From positions 71,310,372 to 71,374,371 of the forward strand of contig OY970824.1 of the NCBI GenBank assembly GCA_963853835.1: DNA of 64,000 bases, read 5' to 3'. Source of the stretch: Calendula officinalis. Taxonomy: Eukaryota > Streptophyta > Magnoliopsida > Asterales > Asteraceae. Positions within the stretch are counted from its first letter, which is position 1. Each line of letters starts with the position of its first letter. Shown piece by piece: positions 49,401 to 60,350 of the stretch. The notes under the pieces are model-generated. The model was not told the DNA's origin. It worked only from the letters and a program-made list of their open reading frames with translations, and did not search any database. The translations under genes and the position numbers were made by a program.

Positions 49401-49934
49401 CTATAAAACGAGAAGAATGGAACTATTAAACCTATGAACTGTTTTTATGTGATAAAATCTTTTTTTTTTAATGTCAGTTTACGTTCACATTATCTACATG
49501 TGCATATTCAGACTTTTTACAATGAGACTAACTTCTTTGGCTTCAAGTTTATAATATCATAAAATGGAGGATGTACATTTACAAGAAGCCTGAAGGTCCA
49601 TAATATACATATACCCAACACAATAATATGATTAGGCATACGGTTAATAACTTAATACTAAGAATCCTAGATCTGTCTGAGCATTAAAAATAACTAAATC
49701 GGTATTAAATATTAAATCATCCTTCCTTGTGTATCATTACTAAAAAGCATGTGTTTAACTGTTAAATAAATTAACAAACTGAAACTGGCATAAAAAGGTA
49801 CCATATGAAAGCCTATAGTACATAATATAGCTTAACACCGTGTCCTGAACAATTCTGAGATTCAATCCTGATCTCAAGTAACCTGTCGCTGCACAATAAA
49901 CCCTTACCCAAACAAAACGAGCGACAATTAAGGT
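49401..49934. other. remnant 5' side of the DCP1 pseudogene
   Basis: No further DCP1 exon was recognised before the Gypsy insertion at 49935, nor beyond it. Confidence 0.45.
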
Positions 49935-50492
49935 TGTTGAAACTGGTTCTCCGGAGGTTAGGACGGTATCTGACCTTCCCCTAGGATGCGTAGATAGAAC
50001 CTGAAATCAACCGAAAGGCTAGGGTCAGCTGCTCCCCGAGGGTGATCCTCGTGAGAACACTCCGACGCCCAAGTTAGAATTTATGACGTGAGGTCGTGTT
50101 TTGAAGTAGGACGAATTGAATGTGAGTGTTTAATGACGAGTATAGTGAACGTACCCTGTATCATGTGTTTACCGGGTGCCATGTGAATATATTTATAGCC
50201 AAAATATTTAAGGCGAGAAGGAGGGGGCGCCCTCCTTCAGACCGGTCCTCCGCAGTGTCTTCCGGTCCCAGCGGTCACATCACGATCTTTTATCCCTTGT
50301 GTTATGAAACGTCCATGCCGCCGCCGCCCTGGGAACTTGGTCGCATTTAATGCACGCATGGCCTGACGTTACTTTACCGTGATATCCGTTCCACCCTAGA
50401 TCTCTACCATAGGGATTCGCAATCCCTATCCGTCCGTCTTCCGGTGGCCGTGGGTCTCTTCGGGTCGGAGTGATACTTGGTGTACCTCATTA
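49935..50492 (-). repeat. 3' LTR of the Gypsy element
   Basis: 558 bp, matching 59699-60256. The 74-codon ORF starting with a non-ATG codon at 50126 recurs in the other LTR and is not a gene. Confidence 0.9.
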
Positions 50493-50765
50493 AGTCCCCT
50501 AAGTCAAAAGGAAGGTTTATTCGCAGAGAGACTTTGTTTTTACTTCTGAAACTATTCAACCATCCCATCAAGGAAATATGACCGTTGTGGTTTGCGACCG
50601 TTATGGTTTGCGACCGTTACGTCTTACCTCTCTCTAGCGATTCGTAGGGACTTTTTGAATTCCCTTCCTATATATTCCCCCTTTCCGTTTTAATTCTTCA
50701 CTTCTCCTTTTGTCTTCCCAAGTTCTTCTTTATTTGTTCTTCCTTTTTACTCAATTTCGACTACA

Positions 50766-53318
50766 ATGAAGAAAGACAAAACAACCAAAGACAAAGGCGA
50801 GAAATCTGTTCAAAGAACTGCTGCGAATACTCATTCCTATCTCACTCCTCCTGATCTTGCTGCGATCTATGATGAATTTCGCATCGATCGGTGTTACCGC
50901 CTCCTTCCTCCTGGTCCAACTGATACTATTCGTACTGCTCCAGACGGATTCGAACCGGTATACATGCAATACCTTCTAGGAGGACTGAGGTTTCCCATTG
51001 ACGATTTCATTCTTACCCTTATTCAGGATCTCGGGCTCCATCTTGCCCAACTTGCTCCCAACTCGTTTCGCAAGATTATCGGTTTTATAATGGCTAGTCG
51101 CTCCCTCGGGATTCCCCTCTCAACCAAGGTATTCCGCCATTTATACGTTGTTACCGGACGGGGGGATTGAGCCGTTTTTACCCTTCGCCCCGGGCGGAGT
51201 GAGCGTATCACCGGTTTAAAAGACTCAATTCGCGATTGGAAGTATGCGTTCTTTTTTGTTGATCTCCTGGCTTTCAATGACGCCTCTCTCACTTGGGGCA
51301 AAATCACAGGACGAACATCCGAACTCGCTCCAGAACTGACTGAAGAGGAGAATCGCTATGTTACCAGCCTTTCCACTGTAGATATAGAGTGGGAGGATCC
51401 CGATGAGGTCTTTCTTGGGATGGCGGATTTGAGTTCCTATTATTTCGTTCGTCAAGTTCGACCATCCTGGCAAATTGACGGGAATGATGTTTCGTTATTG
51501 CGTCGCTTAAAGATGCCCAAACCACCGCAAGGGACCATATCTGTTGCCGAAGGAGCCATTACTCCCTTCCTCCCCCCTTCTGAAGATATCCTCAGCTCGG
51601 AAGGCACCCCAGATGCCCCGGAGCGTGAAGCTGAGGTAACTTCGGAAGTTGCAACCCCAATCGTGGAGTCCTTAGGTTTCAGGACTCAGGATACCATGGT
51701 TCATGATTCGCAGTCAGACCTCTCGGAGCCCTGGAAGGTAGGGTCTGTACGAACCCTTTCGAAAAGAGCTCGAGAGACGTCCGCTTCCTCCTCCATTAAA
51801 CGACTAAGGACAGAAGGTTTTAATTAATTTTTCTTTTTCTTTCTTTTTTCTTTTTTTTTTTTTACTTTGCTTACTCTTGTGTGTTTTATTATTATTTTTT
51901 TTATATTCTATATTTTTTGCAGAGAAAATTTATGACGCTTCCGTTACCGCTCTATCTCCGGAAGATACCCCGGTGATTGTTTCGTTCACCCCTTCGTCAT
52001 TGGTCATTCCGACCGTTGCAACCTCGGGCACAGCTTTTTCATCGACCGTATCGGGGTTGGCACCATCTTCTTCAGCGGTAGCTCTGTTTGAGAGTCTTCT
52101 CTTTAGCTCTGTTTTACAATCATCCCCTGCTGGGAGAACCACCCAACCGGTTCGGCCTCCCAGGCCTCAATCGTCTTTACCTAATTTCCCTTTCCTGTGT
52201 AAGAAACTTAGATCACTTACCCTTCCTTCAATTATTTTTTTTAACGGGCTTCCCTTTTTCCAGCTCGGCAGGTCCGTACCACCATTGCGGGTTCCGTTCC
52301 AGAAGTGTCTACTGTCGATTTTCCAAGCTCAGCTGGTTTTCTGAAGGTATCGAAGCCTCAAGATCATATTTTCCAAGCGACAATCACCCCTACCCCACCG
52401 ATTGTTCATGCTTCTGTGGCCCCTCTTTCAACCACTCCCGACTTTGCTGATGCATCGGATGAAGGGGTTTTCTTGCGTGCCCGATCGAATCTGCTTAGTG
52501 CTGTAGAGCTCCTATCTGAATTGCAGATGCGAGGTATTCGAAACAGGCAATCTTTGCTTCACGATCGTGATGAATTTGGTCGGATGGAAGAGGTGATGAG
52601 TCGATTACGGCTTTTACATCAACATGAGACCGAGGAGAGAAAATGTATGTCAAGTCAAAATGATCGCCTTATGGAGGAAAACAAAGAGTTGCATGCTGGT
52701 ATAGGGGATATGAGAATTGCTTTGGCTGCCAAAGATACCCGTATTATTGAATTAAATGCTGAACACAGCTCTCTATCCTCTCGGATTGCCGAACTAGAAA
52801 TGTCTCTTGTTGAGAAGGACGCTCAACTTAATGAAGTTGTGCAGTGTCATGCCGACCTGGACGCCCAGAATGACATATTGAAAGAGAAGTTCGCCGTTCA
52901 GTCGCATGAACTTGGAGCATGTCGTGAGGATGTGAATTGGTTGCTCCATAAGGGTATATCTGGTTTATGCGGAGTGCTTCTGAATTCCGCAGAGTTTGTA
53001 GGTCGGAGTTCTAAGCTTCAGATGGAGAGTGTCAAGTTTGGTCAATATCAAGGTTGCTTGGATACTCATAGGGAGTATTCCGAGGTTTTAAGAGATGTGA
53101 GGTTGGTCCATGAATATCCAGAGGCACAGGCTAACATCATGACCCTCTTTAGTGAACTTGTGACTGCGGATTATTCCCTCCTCCGATCGATTGAAGCTGG
53201 TGCCATCCCCCTGGGTGAGGTAAAAGAACTTGTGGAGAAGTCATTCTCCGGTCCAGAGGACATAGGAGAGAGCTCAAACCGCGGACAAAACCCCCCTGCA
53301 TCGTCAACTGGCGTTTGA
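50766..53318 (+). pseudogene. spliced antisense ORF (aORF) of the Gypsy element, one nonsense codon
   Basis: join(50766..51816,51923..52198,52264..53318) keeps one frame over 794 codons, with GT-AG introns of 106 and 65 bp. A single in-frame TGA at 51168-51170 interrupts it, where related proteins usually have Trp. The N-terminal part (YLTPPDLAAIYDEFRI, then FPIDDFILTLIQDLGLHLAQ) resembles the plant 'putative gypsy type transposon' domain (Transposase_28 type). The C-terminal third is a long coiled coil ending in helices with a Glu/Ser-rich tail. Antisense ORFs between pol and the 3' LTR are established for Tat-lineage elements; their function is unknown. The ORF has its own upstream region after the 3' LTR, so it may use a separate promoter. 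Confidence 0.8.
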
Positions 53319-53792
53319 TTGCTGATTATTAGAATATGTACTTTGCTTTTGGTTCGAACGTTTGTATCGTACTTTTTGTTTCGAATGTTTGTATCGTGGT
53401 TGTATTTTCGAACGTTTATATATATGTATGCCATGTTTCTATTTTCACAGGGGCGTCCCCCATTCAGAAACTTCGCACAATTTATGTTTGTTTATTCGTT
53501 GGCTTGGTAATTCGTTTTAACCAAAAACAGGCCAGTCAAACCCCTCCGGGGCTAAACTGCTTTGCTCGTAGCTACGATATCGAATAGTTAATTAATATTA
53601 GTTAATGATGGTTACGACATCACTTAACGTTACGTCGAAAGATCCTTCTCGGAAGGTATTTAAATTAACTCGCACACACCGTTGTGTACATCGTTGATGA
53701 TAAAAAAAGAAAAAGGAACGATAAAAGAGAAACACAAAACATTAGAGCCAAAAACCCATCCGTATCGTGCGAGTGAAACAGGGTCCTTACTT
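53319..53792. other. spacer between convergent aORF and pol
   Basis: Non-coding on both strands as far as can be seen. It contains repeated TCGAACGTTTGTATCGT units at 53355-53420 just after the aORF stop. Confidence 0.55.
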
Positions 53793-55756
53793 TCAGAAGT
53801 GGAACTTGTGTAGGTTTCGCATGTTCCAGGTTCGCGGGACAATCGACCCGCCCATGGTTTCCAATACGTACGACCCATTCCTTCTTGCTTCCCTTACCCT
53901 ATAAGGGCCTTCCCAATTGGGAGATAACTTGTCCGGCTTATAATGTAGACTAGCTTCATTCTTTCGGAGCACCAGATCTCCTAACTTACACATCACTTCC
54001 CGAACCTTCCTGTTATAGTATCCTTCCGTCCTAGACTTGTACGCAGCTTGCCGCAAGGCGGCATTTTCCCTTCGTTCTTCCACAAGATCCAAATTGTATC
54101 TCAACGCTTCCTCATTGCACTCCAAACGGAAGTTTTCTACTCTGGGGGATGGCAGGATGACTTCCAAAGGAATGACTGCTTCCATCCCATACACCAAACT
54201 GAAAGGAGTTTCCTACGTGGCACTTCTCACTGTGGTCCGGTATGCCCATAGGTAGGGGTGTCAATCGGGTTTGTCGGGTCGGGTCCGTCAGGTTTTGAGG
54301 TGAAAAATTCTAACCCGAAACCCGACCCTATAAGGAATCGGGTTAGTCGGGTTCGGGTTGATCGGGTTTCGGGTTTGTCGGGTTGACCCGATCGGGTTGG
54401 TCGGGTTAGATAGTTCAACCTATAAGAAACACAAATTTATATATAAAAAATATCCCTGTACAACTTTTTATATATAGACTAATTACTAATTAGTCAAGAA
54501 CAACATAATTAGTTGTTAATTTCGTATTCTTTAAATCAAATATAATTAATTTCACGATACTTACGAACACACTTACTCAGAAAATGAGTCCCTAAAACTC
54601 CCAAAACTTTATTACTTTATCGTATTAAAATTTTCTTAAATTGTTTCGTAATTGTTACATATTTTAAGATGTCACGTTCATTTTATCTACTAAATGTTAA
54701 AGAGAAAAAAACATTTAAACTTGAGTCGGGTCTAATCGGGTCAACCCGAAACCCGATAAAGGTAACCAATCCTCACCCGATACCCGACCCGATATTAACG
54801 TCGGGTTTATCGGGTCGGGTTTAAAAAACCCGATATCAACATATGACCCGAATACACCCGACCCGACTAACATAATCGAGTTCGGGTTCGGGTTTGGGTC
54901 GGGTCGGGTTGACCCTTTTGACACCCCCTACCAATAGGACACTCTGGAGCTCGTCTACCCACCCCCCTTCTGCTCGATTTAAGCGGGTCTTTATTCCCTT
55001 CAGGATGGTTCTATTAGTCACCTCAGTTTGGCCGTTAGCTTGAGGGTGAGCTACAGAGGTAAAGTTTTGCCGGATGCATAGTCCTGCACACCACTCTTTG
55101 AAAGGATTGCTGGCAAACTGCTTTCCGTTTTCGCTAACAATTGTGTTTGGAAGACCAAATCGACAGATAATTTGCTTCCAAACGAACTTAACGACGTTTA
55201 CGCCTGAGATGCAAGACAACGGTTTTGCCTCGACCCATTTGGTGAAATAGTCTATTGCAACCACGAGGAACTTCAGACCACCAGGAGCCTTCGGGAAAGG
55301 TCCGACTATGTCGATTCCCCATTGGCAGAACGACCATGGGATATGGATGCTCGTAAGGTTCGCGGGTGCTTGGTTTGGGATGTTAGAGTATGCCTGGCAT
55401 TTTTTACATTTCTTAACGTATTCCTGGATGTCCTTTGACATTTGAGGCCAGAAATACCCCATTCGGAAGACTTTCTGGGTCAAAGCCCTCGACCCCGCGT
55501 GTGCCCCACATAACCCTTCGTGTACTTCCTCCATGGCTTTTCGGGACTCTCTTTTCCCCAAACATCGTAGCCATGGGGTTGAATACCCCTTCCGGTACAA
55601 TACTCCATTCTTCATTGTATACCTTCCTGCATTCGTCCTTACCTTTCTTGCGAGACCCTGATCATCCGGAAGCGTTCCTTCTGTTAAGTACCGCACGATG
55701 GGTCTCATCCAACAGCCTTTGTCTTCCTCTATCTCCGTTACCTCCTCGCCCTTCAT
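53793..55756 (-). pseudogene. Gypsy integrase, split by a MITE
   Basis: 55756-54939 encodes an HHCC-type zinc region (GLCGAHAGSR, KKCKKCQAY) and the integrase core (WGIDIVGPFP, a serine-for-aspartate-like VSENGKQF segment, GQTEVTNR). 54252-53793 gives the C-terminal part (PLEVILPSPR, KLSPNWEGPYRV). The two lie in one frame once the inserted MITE and one copy of its duplication are discounted. A TAG at 54213-54215 and a TAG at 55757-55759 interrupt the frame. The core motif usually reads SDNG; here the Asp is Glu (SENG), another sign of inactivity. Confidence 0.85.
54245..54938. mobile_element. hAT-like MITE nested in the Gypsy integrase
   Basis: The element is 54253-54930 (678 bp) with ends TAGGGGTGTCAA and, from the right, TAGGGGGTGTCAA. 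It is flanked by an 8-bp duplication CCCATAGG/CCAATAGG with one mismatch (54245-54252, 54931-54938). An 8-bp duplication and the AGGGGTGTCAA end point to hAT. The subterminal regions are arrays of GGGTCGGGTT-type repeats, oppositely oriented on the two sides. No transposase. Confidence 0.87.
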
Positions 55757-55972
55757 CTATTCGATACTTCTTTTTGAGAGGACCTCTACCAAGACTTTTT
55801 TAGTAAGGTGTTGATATAACATGGAGGCCAGCTTACTAAGGGCATCTGCTTCTTTGTTTTGGGTGCGAGGCACCTGCGATATTCTGAACTTTCCAAATTC
55901 TGTTATCTTTGTCCTTACCTGCTCTAGGTAACGCTTCATGTGGCTTTCTTTGGCCTCGTAGGATCTGTTAAT
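55757..55972 (-). pseudogene. pol segment between two TAG codons
   Basis: Continues the archaeal-type RNase H in the same frame as gag-pol (KEADALSKLASML region). It is closed by TAG at 55757-55759, after which the integrase frame begins without any shift. Confidence 0.8.
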
Positions 55973-58900
55973 CTAATTTACCACCAGCATTGAATCCGCA
56001 AATGCTTCCAGTTCGTTTATTTCCATGCTTTTGGCTAGGTTTAGACCTGCCAATAATGCCTCATATTCGGCTTCGTTGTTCGAGCAAGCGAAATCGAACC
56101 TTAAGGCATATGTCACTTTCTCCTCATTCGGTCCCGATAAGACGACTCCTGCCCCGCATCCGTCCATTCCCGCAGCTCCATCCGTATACATCTGCCATAA
56201 GGCGTGGTTCCCTTTAGGAAGTGTTCCTTCCGAGACCATTTGTTCCGCCTGCATACTTTCCCCCATTGGCTTTTCTCCGTCTGACATTTCTAGTAGGAAG
56301 TCTGCCAAGGCCTGACCCTTGATGCTGGGTCTGGGTTTGAACGCCATGTCATACTCTCCTAATTCGATTGCCCATTTGGTCATGCGTCCCGACCGTTCGG
56401 GTTGGAGCAATATGTTATTGATTGGTTGATTGGTTAAGATTGTTATCGAGTGGGCCTGGAAGTACCTCTTCAGGAGCCTGACTGAGTATATGAGACTCAA
56501 GATTAGTTTCTCGATGAGAGAGTAGTTCAGTTCCGCCCCCTGTAACACCCGACTGACGAAGTAAACTGGGATCTGTTTCTTTTCCCTCTCGGCCAGGAGG
56601 ACCGAACTGATTGCCTCTTCGCTGGTAGAAAGGTACATGACAAGTGCTTCTCCTACCTTGGGGCTAGCCATGGTGGGGATGGTTCGCAGATGCTGCTTGA
56701 GTTCCCCGAACGCTTTCTCGGCCTTCTCTGTCCATTCTACTTCCCCTTTCTTGGTGCAGCCATGCAGCGTTTTGAAGAAAGGGATGGACCTTTCTGCAGC
56801 CTTGGCTAGGAACCGTCCGAGCGCGGCTAGCTTTCCATTCAAGGCCTGTACATCCTTCACCGTTCGTGGAGTTTTGGCCTTCAGTAAGTTATCTATTTTT
56901 TCTGGGTTGACTTGTATCCCGGATGGGGTGACAACATGACCCAAGAATTTCCCTTTACTCATCCCAAACGAACACTTCTTCGGGTTTAATTTCATATTGA
57001 TCTTCTGCAACTGCCGGATGGTCTCTTCTACATCTTTAATTAGGTCTCCGTCTTCTCTACTTTTGATTACCATGTCATCAACATACACCTCTAGGTTTCG
57101 TCCTATCTGCTTTTCGAAAACTCTATCGACTAAGCGTTGGTATGTGGCACCGGCATTCCGTAACCCGAACGGCATCTTAATGTAGCAATATGTACCTCTA
57201 GCTGTGTGGAAAGCTGTCTTCTCTTCATCTTCTTTGGCCATCTGGACTTGGTGATAACCCTTGTAAGCGTCTAGAAAGGACTTCCATTTGTATCCTCCCA
57301 ACGCTTCTACCTTCTGCTCAATTTCAGGAAGAGGGTAGCTATCTTTGGGGCATGCCTTGTTGAGATCTTTAAAGTCCACGCACATCCGCATGGACCCGTC
57401 CCCCTTCTTTACCAACACAGGGTTAGCTACCCACTCCGGGTACTGAGTACTTCGCAGGACGCCCGCCGATACCAGGTCGTCCACCTCCTTGTTAATTATC
57501 CTGCTTCGGTCGGCTGCCATTCCTCTTTTCGACTGCTTGACGGGTACGAACGCTGGATTAATGTTCAATCTATGCTCTGCGACATTTCTCGATACACCCG
57601 TCATATCCTTAGGCTCCCACGCGAACACATGCTTGTTTTCTTTCAACAGAGCTTCTAACTCCTTCCTTACTTTAAGTGGGAGATCACTACCCACCCGGAC
57701 GGTTGCTTCCGGAAAGTCTGGATTTACGACTACCTGAACCTCTTCCTGTTCTGTACAGCTATCCTGATGTACAATGCTTCCACACTCCGTTACCGGCATG
57801 GGCATACCCTGAATGGTGAGTATGCCATCATCCGATGGGAACTTAATCAAACCATGGACGGTGGAGACTATGGCTTGCAATTGCCACATTCCGGTTCGCC
57901 CTAATATGACGTTGTACCGGGACGGAGCCTCTATGACGATGAATTCTGTGACAATGGTTTTGTTGCGACACGTGTTCCAATCAGTCAGTACCAGGGGAAG
58001 GTGAATCTTTCCTCGCGGCCATACGGACCTCCCAGAGAATCCAATTACCGAAGAGGTAGCAGGTTTGAGGAAAACCTTGATATCCGGAGAGAGCTTATCG
58101 AAACAATGATTGTACATGATGTTTGCCGAACTTCCTCCGTCCACGTAGATGCGACGAACCATTGTTCGGGCAATAGCTCCGCAGATTACAAGCGGCTCCA
58201 TCCCTACATACCCATCTGGGATCGGCTCGTCCCTTCCAAATTCTATAGTTACTTCTTTCCTTTTCCTTAAGGGGGTGTCGGAAGGTACTTCCCCTTCTAT
58301 TGCGAGTATTTCCGTATCATAAACGGCCTCCTTAACCTTCGGGGATTCCGTCTGAGCCTCCTTCCCCTTTCCCTTCCTTTGAGCTTCCTTTTCCCGCTTA
58401 TAACTTTCACAAGTGGTCGTGGCGTGACCCATTATTTTGTGGAATTCACAGTAAGCGTTAGGGTCTCTTGGGTACCTCTTTCGGTGTGACCTTCCTTCCT
58501 TGTCTTCCTTTGACTCATTCGTCACGAACGTTTCCTGGCGGTTTGGTTCATACCTCTCAACTTGGGATCTTCCCCCGGTCCCCCTTCCCCGGAAGGTCGT
58601 CCTTCCTGGAAGTGGCGACCGGTAAGAGTTTTTAGATCTCTCAAGGTTTCGGTGAAGGGCAGACCCGAAAGTCCCCTTCCTTTCTTGTGCCTCAAAGCGT
58701 AACTTCTCAGCGCTCTCTTCCTCTTGCTTTAGCACCTTATTGACGACGTTGATCATATCATCGGCTTTGTAGAAGTCTTTTTTAGATAGCTCCCTGTACA
58801 GCTCGCCTTCCCTCAACTCGTACGTGAACGCAGCAATGATGAGGGAATCCTCCCGCACGGGCATCTTTCGGCTTTGTTCATTGAATCTCTTGAAATATGA

Positions 58901-59668
58901 TCGATTGGATTCCCCCTCCCGCTGTCTGCAGGCCATTATCGACTGGGACCGCTGTTGGTACTTCTTTTGTTGTATGAAGCTGTGACTGAACTGTGTTACC
59001 AGATCCTCGAAGTTAGAGATGCTCTTCTGAGGGAGGCTCGACAACCAGTACCGCGCGGACCCTTCAAGGGTTCCCGCAAAGTAAAAACACCATAGCTTTG
59101 GGTCCATAGGGATCATTTTCACAGCCCAACGGAAGCTGGCTACGTGATCGTCTGGGTCTCCCGTTCCGTCATATGATTTCACTCGGGGTCCTTTCAGACG
59201 TGGCGGTATAGACATCTCGTTGATGTCATCCGTGAACGGAGAGCGGAAACCTCTCTCTTCTGATGACCCTTGGTGACCACGAACCTTCTTTTCCATCCTT
59301 CGTACTGGACGCCTATCTTCTTCTTGCTTTTCAGGTCGGGGGGCCTCCTCCTTCCGGGCTCTCCTTGGAGGGGTAAGATCTTTGTACACTACTTCCACAG
59401 ATTCGTCATCGCTAGAATACGTCAAGCTCCTTTCCACACCGAGCGCCTCCCCCTTGGTTTTCGCTCTAGTTTTCTCCATTTGCCTCATCTTTCGAAACCT
59501 GCAGAAAAGGTTGTAGTCCTCCAACTCTTCCTCTGTGGGCTCATTTCCTCTGTTTTCTGGTGGCGGGCATGTAGAGGCCGATGCGGGAGTCGGTACTCCC
59601 CCCACCGGTTCCATGAGTCGGACCGGCGTCGTTTGGTGACGATCATTCGACGCTGCTTCTTGGACCAT
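55973..59668 (-). CDS. Gypsy gag-protease-RT-RNase H polyprotein (Tat lineage)
   Basis: 1,231 codons open, from the first ATG after the primer site. Gag core about 150-320 (DPDDHVASFRWAV...). Knuckle-like CEFHKIMGHATTTC at 407-420 is C-x2-H-x4-H-x4-C, the variant seen in Tat relatives. Protease motif YVDGGSSANI (508-517). Reverse transcriptase from about 720, with DFKDLN (765-770) and catalytic YVDD (862-865). The first RNase H (about 1008-1080) has YLSTSEEA in place of an active-site Asp. A second, archaeal-type RNase H begins YTDGAAG (D1163) with AEYEAL (E1201) and ADSMLVVN (D1225). The dual RNase H is a Tat hallmark. Translation stops at TAG 55973-55975, inside the second RNase H, although the frame continues beyond. 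Confidence 0.92.
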   Translation of the reverse strand: MVQEAASNDRHQTTPVRLMEPVGGVPTPASASTCPPPENRGNEPTEEELEDYNLFCRFRKMRQMEKTRAKTKGEALGVERSLTYSSDDESVEVVYKDLTPPRRARKEEAPRPEKQEEDRRPVRRMEKKVRGHQGSSEERGFRSPFTDDINEMSIPPRLKGPRVKSYDGTGDPDDHVASFRWAVKMIPMDPKLWCFYFAGTLEGSARYWLSSLPQKSISNFEDLVTQFSHSFIQQKKYQQRSQSIMACRQREGESNRSYFKRFNEQSRKMPVREDSLIIAAFTYELREGELYRELSKKDFYKADDMINVVNKVLKQEEESAEKLRFEAQERKGTFGSALHRNLERSKNSYRSPLPGRTTFRGRGTGGRSQVERYEPNRQETFVTNESKEDKEGRSHRKRYPRDPNAYCEFHKIMGHATTTCESYKREKEAQRKGKGKEAQTESPKVKEAVYDTEILAIEGEVPSDTPLRKRKEVTIEFGRDEPIPDGYVGMEPLVICGAIARTMVRRIYVDGGSSANIMYNHCFDKLSPDIKVFLKPATSSVIGFSGRSVWPRGKIHLPLVLTDWNTCRNKTIVTEFIVIEAPSRYNVILGRTGMWQLQAIVSTVHGLIKFPSDDGILTIQGMPMPVTECGSIVHQDSCTEQEEVQVVVNPDFPEATVRVGSDLPLKVRKELEALLKENKHVFAWEPKDMTGVSRNVAEHRLNINPAFVPVKQSKRGMAADRSRIINKEVDDLVSAGVLRSTQYPEWVANPVLVKKGDGSMRMCVDFKDLNKACPKDSYPLPEIEQKVEALGGYKWKSFLDAYKGYHQVQMAKEDEEKTAFHTARGTYCYIKMPFGLRNAGATYQRLVDRVFEKQIGRNLEVYVDDMVIKSREDGDLIKDVEETIRQLQKINMKLNPKKCSFGMSKGKFLGHVVTPSGIQVNPEKIDNLLKAKTPRTVKDVQALNGKLAALGRFLAKAAERSIPFFKTLHGCTKKGEVEWTEKAEKAFGELKQHLRTIPTMASPKVGEALVMYLSTSEEAISSVLLAEREKKQIPVYFVSRVLQGAELNYSLIEKLILSLIYSVRLLKRYFQAHSITILTNQPINNILLQPERSGRMTKWAIELGEYDMAFKPRPSIKGQALADFLLEMSDGEKPMGESMQAEQMVSEGTLPKGNHALWQMYTDGAAGMDGCGAGVVLSGPNEEKVTYALRFDFACSNNEAEYEALLAGLNLAKSMEINELEAFADSMLVVN

Positions 59669-59680
59669 TTTGTTCGAGGT

Positions 59681-59698
59681 CCCACGGATGGCGCCAAA
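59681..59698 (-). promoter_or_regulatory. Gypsy primer-binding site
   Basis: The minus strand TTTGGCGCCATCCGTGGG directly abuts the 5' LTR. TGGCGCC-type sites are usual for Tat/Ogre/Retand elements and differ from the Met tRNA type in the other elements here. Confidence 0.8.
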
Positions 59699-60256
59699 TG
59701 TTGAAACTGGTTCTCCGGAGGTTAGGACAGTATCTGACCTTCCCCTAGGATGCGTAGATAGAACCTGAAATCAACCGAAAGGCTAGGGTCAGCTGCTCCC
59801 CGAGGGTGATACTCGTGAGAACACTCTGACGCCCAAGTTAGAATTTATGACGTGAGGTCGTGTTCTGAAGTAGGACGAATTGAATGTGAGTGTTTAATGA
59901 CGAGTATAGTGAACGTACAGTGTATCATGTGTTTACCGGGTGCCATGTGAATATATTTATAGCCAAAATATTTAAGGCGGGAAGGAGGGGGCGCCCTCCT
60001 TCAGACCGGTCCTCCGCAGTGTCTTCCGGTCCCAGCGGTCACATCACGATCTTTTATCCCTTGTGTTATGAAACGTCCATGCCGACGCCGCCCTGGGAAC
60101 TTGGTCGCATTTAATGCACGCATGGCCTGATGTTACTTTACCGTGATATCCGTTCCACCCTAGATCTCTACAATAGGGATTCGCAATCCCGATCCGTCCG
60201 TCTTCCGGTGGCCGTGGGTCTCTTCGGGTCGGAGTGATACTTGGTGTACCTCATTA
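59699..60256 (-). repeat. 5' LTR of the Gypsy element
   Basis: 558 bp, about 98% identical to 49935-50492, adjoining the primer-binding site. Confidence 0.9.
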
Positions 60257-60350
60257 ACGGTTAAGGATCATAGTTATACAAGGCTAATTTTACAGAAAAC
60301 GGTAATACGTTTCACATGACCAGACTAAGTATAAATACTGCAGAACATTG

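Larger units (their letters stand above)
49930..60261 (-). mobile_element. Tat-lineage Ty3/gypsy retrotransposon
   Basis: The element is 49935-60256 (10,322 bp). LTRs of 558 bp start TGTTGAAACTGG and differ at about 11 positions (98%). The flanks AAGGT (49930-49934) and ACGGT (60257-60261) are a target duplication with one change if the LTR ends ...CTCATTA; if it ends at CTCA the flanks do not match, so that edge is uncertain by three bases. The primer site TTTGGCGCCATCCGTGGG (complement 59681-59698) is of the type used by Tat/Ogre/Retand elements. The polypurine tract AGGGGACT adjoins 50493. Gag-pol is on the minus strand, followed by a convergent antisense ORF before the 3' LTR, a layout known in the Tat clade. 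Confidence 0.93.

Noticed and set aside
50126..50350. 74-codon ORF repeated at 59890-60114
   Set aside because: It lies in both LTRs of the Gypsy element, lacks an ATG start and has no family features.
55435..59704. Many plus-strand ORFs of 60-144 codons opposite gag-pol
   Set aside because: They are shadows of the minus-strand coding sequence. Only the 50766-53318 ORF lies outside gag-pol and has independent support.
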